A stretch of DNA of 34,930 nucleotides from Bacteroidales bacterium (GTDB lineage: Bacteria > Bacteroidota > Bacteroidia > Bacteroidales > F082): NCBI GenBank assembly GCA_017632935.1, contig JAGBQJ010000013.1, positions 69,970 through 104,899 of the forward strand, written 5' to 3'. Every line of letters begins with the position of its first letter. Within the stretch, counting starts at the first letter, position 1. Under the pieces are notes generated by a model that was not told the DNA's origin, did not search any database, and was given only the letters and a program-made list of their open reading frames with translations. A program made the position numbers and the translations under genes. Shown here in pieces: positions 16,767-22,542 of the stretch.

Positions 16767-17240
16767 ATGTCAGAAATCAAATACTTTACCCCAGAAGGGT
16801 TACAGAAACTCAAGGACGAGCTTGATGAACTGATTCTTCGCGAACGTCCGCGCATCGTGCAAGCCATCCAGGAAGCACGCGACAAAGGCGACCTCTCTGA
16901 GAATGCCGAATACGATGCCGCCAAAGAGGCCCAAGGCCTGCTTGAAGCCAAAATCGCCGAACTGCAAGACCTCATCTTCAACGCCCGTATCCTCGACGAA
17001 TCGAAGATGGACAACTCGAAGGTGCTGCTCTACTCAACGGTGAAGATCAAAAACACCAAGTCGGGCATGATGATGACCTACGCCATCGTGCCTGAGAAGG
17101 AAGCCAACTTCAAGGAAGGCAAACTGTCCATCAACTCGCCCATAGGCCAAGGTCTGCTGGGCAAGCAAGTGGGCGACGTGGCTGAGATTCAGGTGCCCGC
17201 TGGCAAGGTGCAGTTTGAAATCATGGAAATCACCCGTTAA
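16767..17240 (+). CDS. greA: Transcription elongation factor GreA
   Basis: GreA enters the secondary channel of RNA polymerase and stimulates cleavage of backtracked RNA, rescuing stalled complexes. The 157 residues have the normal layout: an N-terminal coiled coil (about 1-75, with LRERPRIVQAIQEARDKGDLSENAEYDAAKEAQG split by short turns) and a C-terminal FKBP-like domain (SVKIKN-type strand, then SPIGQGLLGKQVGDVAEIQVP). The acidic tip residues in the DLSENAEYD stretch are present. The ATG at 16767 gives the standard MSEIKYFTPEGLQKL start; an in-frame TTG at 16737 falls in the terminator U-tract and is unlikely. The HIT gene begins 13 bases after the stop, so the two form an operon. Confidence 0.96.
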   Translation: MSEIKYFTPEGLQKLKDELDELILRERPRIVQAIQEARDKGDLSENAEYDAAKEAQGLLEAKIAELQDLIFNARILDESKMDNSKVLLYSTVKIKNTKSGMMMTYAIVPEKEANFKEGKLSINSPIGQGLLGKQVGDVAEIQVPAGKVQFEIMEITR

Positions 17241-17253
17241 AAAACCAAGCATT

Positions 17254-17646
17254 ATGGCTACCATCTTCTCAAGAATCATTCAAGGTGAAATCCCTTGCTA
17301 TAAGATCGCCGAGGACGAGCGTTTCTTCGCCTTCATGGACATCAACCCCGTGGCCGTGGGTCACACCTTGGTGGTGCCCAAGCATGAGGATGACTACATC
17401 TTCAACCTCGACGACGACGAAATCGGTGCCATGATGGTCTTCGCCAAGAAAGTGGCCAAGGCCATTGAGAAAGCCGTGCCTTGCAAACGCATTGGCGTGG
17501 CCGTTATCGGCTTGGAGGTACCTCATGCCCACATCCACCTCATCCCCATCACCCAAGAAGGCGACATGGACTTCAAAAAGGAACATGTCCACATGAGCGA
17601 GGAGGAATTCCGCGAGGTGCAGAAGCGCATTGTGGAGAACCTGTAA
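17254..17646 (+). CDS. HIT-family nucleotide hydrolase
   Basis: HIT proteins of the Hint branch hydrolyse adenosine phosphoramidates and related nucleotides by a histidine nucleophile. The 130-residue product has the family start (MATIFSRIIQGEIPCYKIAED), the GHTLVVPK strand and the histidine triad HAHIHLIP near the C-terminus. The ATG at 17254 was chosen because the protein then aligns with family members; an upstream extension would overlap greA. It follows greA by 13 bases and probably shares its transcript. A perfect 30-base palindrome with a T-run follows the stop and should terminate it. The physiological substrate is unknown. Confidence 0.94.
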   Translation: MATIFSRIIQGEIPCYKIAEDERFFAFMDINPVAVGHTLVVPKHEDDYIFNLDDDEIGAMMVFAKKVAKAIEKAVPCKRIGVAVIGLEVPHAHIHLIPITQEGDMDFKKEHVHMSEEEFREVQKRIVENL

Positions 17647-17667
17647 GGTGATTCGACATTTCTGATT

Positions 17668-17703
17668 TGTAGAGACGGTGCATGCACCGTCTCTACATTT
17701 TTT
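17668..17703. terminator. Perfect 30-base palindrome with T-run
   Basis: Bases 17668-17697 form a perfect inverted repeat centred on GCATGC, with arms TGTAGAGACGGTGCA and its exact complement. Six T follow. It should terminate the greA-HIT transcript. The sequence resembles a mobile palindromic repeat seen in many Bacteroidota genomes, so it may be a repeat that has become a terminator. Confidence 0.9.
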
Positions 17704-17705
17704 AT

Positions 17706-17713
17706 TACCTTTG
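17706..17713 (+). promoter_or_regulatory. -7 element TACCTTTG before the Plug gene
   Basis: This matches TAnnTTTG and is followed by CA, two bases after the palindromic terminator. It lies 17 bases before the ATG at 17731. The expected -33 position falls inside the palindrome, with no clear TTG. Confidence 0.6.
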
Positions 17714-17730
17714 CACCAAATAATAACCCG

Positions 17731-19002
17731 ATGAAAAGAATCACCTTATTAATATGGACCTTGCTCTTTTCTGCAGGCCTCTTTGCGCAGGATTTTGATT
17801 TGCCTTGCGGCAATATCAACTACAGGCCTGAAGTGCAGACCGTGCTTCTTTATGCCGACGACAACCAGCTGAACGACCCCATTGTTCCGCTTGGGGACAT
17901 GATGGGCCGTCTGACCCTTTCTTTCGATATCATCGACGGCGAGGGCGAGGTGCTGAACTATACCTTCATCCATTGCAGCCACGACTGGATGCCCACCGAA
18001 ATCCAGCGTATGCAATATGCCTCAGGCTTTGAGTCGGGCCGCTTGGACGATTACGCCTTTTCGCGCAACACCTTGATTGATTACGTCAACTACCAACTCA
18101 GATTCCCTACTGAGGACATGATGCCGCTCCTCTCGGGTAACTACCTGCTCATCGTTTATGGAGATGATATGAACGACCTTTATTTCACGCGCCGTTTCAT
18201 GGTCGTCGACGAGAAAGCCCATGTGGGTGCCACGGTGCCGCGTTATCCCGACGACCTGACGCTCACTGATACCCACCAGCAGCTCAATATCAAGGTGAAC
18301 ATGAACAACTACTTGACAGGCAACACGGAGCAATACAGCTTCCTGACCATCCGTCAAAACGGGCGCTGGGACAATGCCGCCGAGGGCTTGAAGCCCACCT
18401 ATGTCTATCCCGATTACATCTCCTTTGAGCATCATCCCCAGACCGTGTTTGAGGCTGCCAACCAATACTTCCGCTTCAATACCAGCAATTTCCATTTTCA
18501 GTCGGAAAACCTGGCTCACATCCGGCAGACCGACGAGTGCTACGAAATCGACATTGCCACTTGTAAATCTCGGGCTAGGGAGGCCTACGTCTCCTATGAG
18601 GACATCCACGGCGAAAAGTTCATCTATGTGGAAGACGAGAACATGGACAATGTGACCGAAGCCGACTATTGTCGCGTCAACTTCTTCTATGAGAGTGAGG
18701 CTCCGTTGACCCACGAGGATCTTTACATCATGGGTGCCCTTAACGACTGGTGCTTCAACGAGAGCAACAAGATGACCTACGACTACCGATTGCACGGCTA
18801 CACTTGCTCGATGGTGCTCAAGCAAGGCTATTATAACTTCATGATGGTCACCCTCGACCGTGGCACCAATGAGATTCTTACCGACCTGACTGTAGGCAAT
18901 CACTGGGAGACCAACAATGTCTACAAGCTGTATTTCTACTTCTACAACGCCCTCAAAGGTTACGACGAGTTGATAGGTTATTCCATCGTGAATTCACATT
19001 GA
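17731..19002 (+). CDS. T9SS Plug protein (DUF5103)
   Basis: In Flavobacterium johnsoniae this family blocks the periplasmic face of the SprA translocon when no cargo is passing. The 423-residue product has a signal peptide (MKRITLLIWTLLFSAGLFAQ) and no membrane segment after it. The mature part begins with the conserved IV-type strand pattern (RPEVQTVLLYADDNQLNDPIVPLG split by turns), then the SFDIIDGEGEVLNYTFIHC and HDWMPTEI region, and later the DLYIMGALNDWCFNES stretch. These match the DUF5103 / T9SS plug family as I know it. It shows that a T9SS is present or was present in this organism. It stands as a single gene after greA-HIT, and its stop is followed by an intergenic repeat. Confidence 0.85.
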   Translation: MKRITLLIWTLLFSAGLFAQDFDLPCGNINYRPEVQTVLLYADDNQLNDPIVPLGDMMGRLTLSFDIIDGEGEVLNYTFIHCSHDWMPTEIQRMQYASGFESGRLDDYAFSRNTLIDYVNYQLRFPTEDMMPLLSGNYLLIVYGDDMNDLYFTRRFMVVDEKAHVGATVPRYPDDLTLTDTHQQLNIKVNMNNYLTGNTEQYSFLTIRQNGRWDNAAEGLKPTYVYPDYISFEHHPQTVFEAANQYFRFNTSNFHFQSENLAHIRQTDECYEIDIATCKSRAREAYVSYEDIHGEKFIYVEDENMDNVTEADYCRVNFFYESEAPLTHEDLYIMGALNDWCFNESNKMTYDYRLHGYTCSMVLKQGYYNFMMVTLDRGTNEILTDLTVGNHWETNNVYKLYFYFYNALKGYDELIGYSIVNSH

Positions 19003-19009
19003 CGTTCCC

Positions 19010-19088
19010 GTCATTGCGAGGAGGAACGACGAAGCAATCCAGACCAATAAGCTTTCACCCTAGATTGCTTCGCTTCGCTCGCAATGAC
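19010..19088. repeat. Palindromic intergenic repeat before priA
   Basis: The left arm (19010-19039) starts GTCATTGCGAGG and ends CGAAGCAATC. The right arm (19063-19088) is its imperfect reverse complement, starting GATTGCTTCG and ending GCAATGAC. The same family makes up the array at 34749-34930, including the adjoining CGCTTTGCGTCATTGC and CTAGGGTG segments. It lies wholly between the Plug stop and the priA start. Confidence 0.9.
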
Positions 19089-19121
19089 GCAAAGCGACGA
19101 CAAATCGAAATAAACCCGTAC

Positions 19122-21614
19122 ATGAATCCTTCTTCATCCGATAGAATCACTTTGTTTGCCGAGGTGCTCCTTCCGATTCCCGTGCCAGGCACCTTCACCT
19201 ACCGTGTGCCCTTCGCCTTGAACGACCAAGTGCGCGTGGGGCAACGGGCCGTGGTGCAGTTCGGTAAGACCAAGATCGTGTCGGGACTCATCGTCGGGCT
19301 GACGGAGCAAGTGCCTTCGGTGGAAGTCAAATTCCTGATGGATTTGCTTGATGACCAGCCGATTGTGAATGAGAAACAGCTGAAATTCTGGGACTGGGTG
19401 AAGACCTATTACATGTGTCATCCTGGCGAGGTGATGCAAGCCGCCTTGCCATCGGCCTTGAAGCTGAGCAGCGAGACGACAGTAGCCCTTTCACTTGATT
19501 ATGTCCTCGATTCCGTGACGCTTAACGACTTCGAATACCTCATTGTGGAAGCCCTGCAAATCAAGCCGAAAATCACCATCAGCGAGGTGAGCAAAATCAT
19601 CGGTTTCAAGAAGGTCATGCCGCTGGTACACAGCATGATGGAGAAAGGCATCCTCGTGATGGAGGAGGAGCTGAACGAGAAATACAAGGCCAAATATGAG
19701 CGTTTCGTGCGGCTTGTGGCGGAGTATCGCGATGAGGCGAAAGTCCATGAGTTGATGGACACACTCACCAAGCGTGCTTATAAGCAGTTGGAGGTCTTGC
19801 TGGCTTTCATCACCTTGGGCGGTGATGCCGACAACGACGTGATGGCCAAGTCCTTGCTGCAAAAGGCCAATGCCACTTCCACGATACTGAAAAACATGGC
19901 CGACAAGGGCATTTTCGAGGTCTACGAGCGCAAGGTCAGCCGGCTGAAGGAATTCAAGGTGCAGACCGATGTGGACAGCATACAACTCACTGAGGCACAA
20001 CAGAAAGCTTACGATGGCATAAAAGCAGGATTTGAAGGAAACAAGCCGGTGCTGCTCCATGGTGTGACTTCGAGCGGCAAGACGGCCCTTTACATTAAAC
20101 TGATTAAGGAAGCCATTGACAAGGGCAAACAGGTGCTGTATCTCCTGCCTGAGATTGCGCTTACAGCACAGATTATCAACCGGTTGAAGGAGTATTTTGG
20201 CGACAAGCTTGGAGTGTACCATTCGCGTTATGGCAACAACGAAAGGGTAGAGGTTTGGGAACAAGTGCGTGACTTTGGACAGACGCAATCACCAAAGCAT
20301 CAGATTATTATTGGCTCACGCTCAGCCATCTTTTTGCCCTATTCCGACATCGGCCTCATCATCGTTGACGAGGAGCACGATAGTAGCTTCAAGCAGATTG
20401 ATCCTGCACCGCGCTACAACGCCCGCGATGCCGCCATCGTGCTGGCCGCCATGCACAAGGCCAATATCGTTTTAGGCTCAGCTACACCTTCTTACGAGAG
20501 CTACTTTAACGCCTTGAGCGGCCGTTATTATCTGGTGGAAATCACTGAGCGTTTCGGCGGCGTGCAGATGCCCGAGATTATCCTCAGCGACATGCGCGTG
20601 GAGCAGCGGCGCAAGACCATGAAAGCCGACTTTGGCAGCACCTTGCTTGACGCGATGAAAGAAACCTTGGACGAGCACAACCAAACCATCTTGTTCCAAA
20701 ACCGGCGTGGTTTCTCGTTGCGTTTGGAATGCGACGATTGCCATTACGTGCCGCAGTGCATCAATTGCGACGTGAGCCTCATCTACCACAAGAGCCAAAA
20801 CGTGTTGCGTTGCCATTATTGCGGCTACACGGCCAGTGTGCCGAGTGAATGCCCCGTTTGTCACAGTCCCAACATCCGCATGCACGGCTTTGGTACAGAG
20901 AAGATTGAAGAAGACTTGAGTCTCGTTTTGCCTGAAGCCAAGGTGGCCCGTCTCGACCTCGACACCACCCGCTCGAAAAACGACTACCAGAGCATCTTGG
21001 AGCGCTTTCAGGACAAGGAAACCAACATCCTCGTGGGCACCCAGATGGTCACCAAAGGTCTCGATTTCGACTCGGTGAAGGTGGTGGGCATCCTCAATGC
21101 TGACAACATGCTTTCCTTCCCCGACTTTCGTGCCCACGAGCGCAGCTTCCAGCTGATGGCCCAGGTGGCGGGTAGGGCAGGACGCAAAGGCAAGCAGGGC
21201 AAGGTCATCATACAGACCTACGAGCCGGCGCATCCCGTGCTACAGGACGTGTTGCGCAACGACTTTCGAGGACTTTACGACAAGCAGATGGTCATTCGCA
21301 AACAGTTTGGTTATCCGCCGTTCTATCGTTTGATTCTCATTCGCCTGAAACACAAGGACTATCAGAAGCTTAATCCCGCAGCGGCAGAATTGGCCTTGAT
21401 GCTTCGCCCCATATTCAAGCAGGATTTGCTCGGACCGGAGTATCCAGTAGTTTCAAGGGTCAAAAATCTGTATATCAAGCAGATGATGGTGAAGTTTAGG
21501 CGGGATTACAATGCTCAGAAAGTCAAGGAGTTGATTGTCGAGCAAATTCGTTTGTTTCAACAGAATTCCGACTACAAGGCCGTCCAAGTGCAGATTGACG
21601 TGGACCCGATGTGA
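19122..21614 (+). CDS. priA: Primosomal protein / replication restart helicase PriA
   Basis: PriA recognises stalled forks and reloads the replicative helicase, using a 3'-to-5' ATPase. The 830-residue protein has an N-terminal DNA-binding domain (RITLFAEVLLPIPVPGTFTY is split across its start), Walker A GVTSSGKT (314-321) and Walker B DEEH (416-419). A zinc-binding Cys cluster begins at Cys537, with eight Cys in CxxC-like pairs. The helicase C-terminal half includes GTQMVTKGLDFD and QVAGRAGRKGKQG. The ATG at 19122 was chosen because the frame further upstream is a translated intergenic repeat (SLRGGTTKQS), not conserved protein. No promoter is visible, so it may be read from the Plug gene. 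Confidence 0.95.
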   Translation: MNPSSSDRITLFAEVLLPIPVPGTFTYRVPFALNDQVRVGQRAVVQFGKTKIVSGLIVGLTEQVPSVEVKFLMDLLDDQPIVNEKQLKFWDWVKTYYMCHPGEVMQAALPSALKLSSETTVALSLDYVLDSVTLNDFEYLIVEALQIKPKITISEVSKIIGFKKVMPLVHSMMEKGILVMEEELNEKYKAKYERFVRLVAEYRDEAKVHELMDTLTKRAYKQLEVLLAFITLGGDADNDVMAKSLLQKANATSTILKNMADKGIFEVYERKVSRLKEFKVQTDVDSIQLTEAQQKAYDGIKAGFEGNKPVLLHGVTSSGKTALYIKLIKEAIDKGKQVLYLLPEIALTAQIINRLKEYFGDKLGVYHSRYGNNERVEVWEQVRDFGQTQSPKHQIIIGSRSAIFLPYSDIGLIIVDEEHDSSFKQIDPAPRYNARDAAIVLAAMHKANIVLGSATPSYESYFNALSGRYYLVEITERFGGVQMPEIILSDMRVEQRRKTMKADFGSTLLDAMKETLDEHNQTILFQNRRGFSLRLECDDCHYVPQCINCDVSLIYHKSQNVLRCHYCGYTASVPSECPVCHSPNIRMHGFGTEKIEEDLSLVLPEAKVARLDLDTTRSKNDYQSILERFQDKETNILVGTQMVTKGLDFDSVKVVGILNADNMLSFPDFRAHERSFQLMAQVAGRAGRKGKQGKVIIQTYEPAHPVLQDVLRNDFRGLYDKQMVIRKQFGYPPFYRLILIRLKHKDYQKLNPAAAELALMLRPIFKQDLLGPEYPVVSRVKNLYIKQMMVKFRRDYNAQKVKELIVEQIRLFQQNSDYKAVQVQIDVDPM

Positions 21615-21635
21615 TTTGTATTTCTCTCCCAAACG

Positions 21636-21670
21636 GCACTTTTCAAAAATTTCATCGTTTTCAAAAGTGC
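21636..21670. repeat. Inverted repeat downstream of priA
   Basis: The arms 21636-21648 and 21658-21670 (GCACTTTTCAAAA and TTTTCAAAAGTGC) pair with one mismatch around a 9-base loop. There is no T-run after it. It may be an mRNA 3'-end stabiliser or a binding site. Confidence 0.6.
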
Positions 21671-21675
21671 GATAT

Positions 21676-21697
21676 TCGACAATAGTGTCGACTTTTT
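21676..21697 (+). terminator. Weak intrinsic terminator after priA
   Basis: A 6-base perfect stem (TCGACA / TGTCGA) with an ATAG loop is followed by C and five T. The stem is short, so termination may be partial. Confidence 0.55.
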
Positions 21698-21742
21698 CCC
21701 CATAAAGTAGTCAAAACCTTTCGTGGTATAAAAATTTATACC

Positions 21743-21750
21743 TATCTTTG
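21743..21750 (+). promoter_or_regulatory. -7 element TATCTTTG before the DUF4160 gene
   Basis: This is a consensus TAnnTTTG followed by CAG, 15 bases before the ATG at 21766. A TTTCG at about 21719 could serve as a weak -33 element. It should drive the two-gene DUF4160/DUF2442 unit. Confidence 0.6.
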
Positions 21751-21765
21751 CAGAAAATTTCTGCC

Positions 21766-21999
21766 ATGCCTACTTTGCTGATAACCTTTGGAATGCGGTT
21801 TTTTTTCTATTTGGATGAGCATCAGCCCATCCATGTGCATGTGGATTGTAACGGCAAGAAAGCCAAAATCGCTTTGGAGCCAACGGTTAGTTTAGTATAT
21901 AACCACGGGCTGAAAGAGCAGGAACTGAAAAAAGCCATCGACACTTGCATCATCTATCGCGAGAACTTCATTGAGGAATGGCATAAACGTTTTGACTAA
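21766..21999 (+). CDS. DUF4160 protein
   Basis: The 77-residue product begins MPTLLITFGMRFFFYLDEHQ and continues with PIHVHVDCNGKKAKI, then ends in a helix (KKAIDTCIIYRENFIEEW). This matches the DUF4160 pattern: an FxYxxEHxPxHVHV strand pair with conserved histidines, then a strand and a C-terminal helix. The biochemical role is unknown. The family is very often paired with a DUF2442 gene, as here, 13 bases downstream. Such pairs look like toxin-antitoxin modules by size and arrangement, but this is inference. The ATG at 21766 fits the family; an in-frame TTG at 21748 lies inside the -7 element. It has its own promoter and sits between terminators. Confidence 0.82.
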   Translation: MPTLLITFGMRFFFYLDEHQPIHVHVDCNGKKAKIALEPTVSLVYNHGLKEQELKKAIDTCIIYRENFIEEWHKRFD

Positions 22000-22012
22000 A
22001 CAATCATGGAAT

Positions 22013-22429
22013 ATGGAAAAGATAAAGAACATCTGGTTTGACGAAAAGAGAATCTATGTGAAGACGACAGAAGGCCGTGTGCTAAGTCGTCCTTTGGAGG
22101 CTTATCCTGAGCTCAAAGATGCATCAATGGAGCAACGTAACGACTTCACCATTGATGAGGAAGGCACTGCTATCCGTTGGGAAGACTTGGACGCCGATAT
22201 GCACATTTCGAGTTTTTATGAGACGAGTGAGCCGAACAGCCAGAATGAGGTGGCTGAGATGTTCAAGCGTTTCCCTTGGCTTAATGTGTCGGAAGTGGCC
22301 CGCGCTATTGGTATCAACAAGAGCCTTTTGGCCCGCTACATCTATGGCATTTCTAAACCAAGTGAGCAACGCCTACAACAAATCCGTTATACTTTGCATG
22401 TTCTCGGGACGGAACTGCAAAGTGCATAA
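22013..22429 (+). CDS. DUF2442 protein with C-terminal helix-turn-helix
   Basis: The 138-residue product has a DUF2442-like N-terminal half (about 1-65: IKNIWFDEKRIYVKTTEGRV, then RPLEAYPELKDA and IRWEDLDADMHIS). A helix-turn-helix follows (about 85-130: LNVSEVARAIGINKSLLARY, then IYGISKPSEQRLQQI). The second half looks like an XRE/Cro-type DNA-binding domain, so it could repress the promoter at 21743. The start at 22013 matches the family; an ATG seven bases earlier is out of frame. Its stop overlaps the first of two terminators. As the partner of DUF4160, it would be the antitoxin-like, DNA-binding member if the pair is a toxin-antitoxin unit. Confidence 0.8.
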   Translation: MEKIKNIWFDEKRIYVKTTEGRVLSRPLEAYPELKDASMEQRNDFTIDEEGTAIRWEDLDADMHISSFYETSEPNSQNEVAEMFKRFPWLNVSEVARAIGINKSLLARYIYGISKPSEQRLQQIRYTLHVLGTELQSA

Positions 22430-22458
22430 ATGATCTATTATAGGAAATCATTTTTTTT
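22428..22458 (+). terminator. Intrinsic terminator 1 after the DUF2442 gene
   Basis: A 7-base stem (AAATGAT / ATCATTT) begins in the stop codon and ends in an eight-base T-run. It lies immediately before a second terminator. Confidence 0.65.
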
Positions 22459-22484
22459 GGCATTGGAATAATGCCGTTTTTTTT
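22459..22484 (+). terminator. Intrinsic terminator 2, back to back with the first
   Basis: A perfect 6-base stem (GGCATT / AATGCC) with a GGAAT loop is followed by G and eight T. Two terminators in tandem should insulate the receptor gene downstream. Confidence 0.75.
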
Positions 22485-22515
22485 GTGGCTTCTTTGTTCA
22501 AAAAAACTATTTTTG
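22482..22515 (+). promoter_or_regulatory. Promoter of the second receptor gene
   Basis: A -33 TTTG at 22482-22485 and a -7 TATTTTTG at 22508-22515 are 22 bases apart. The -7 element is followed by CAG and lies 27 bases before the ATG at 22543. The -33 element overlaps the T-run of the second terminator. Confidence 0.6.
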
Positions 22516-22542
22516 CAGCCTTAAACGAGCAACATCATTTCT

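Noticed and set aside
21748-21765. Earlier TTG start for the DUF4160 gene
   Set aside because: It lies inside the -7 promoter element, so the transcript would start after it.
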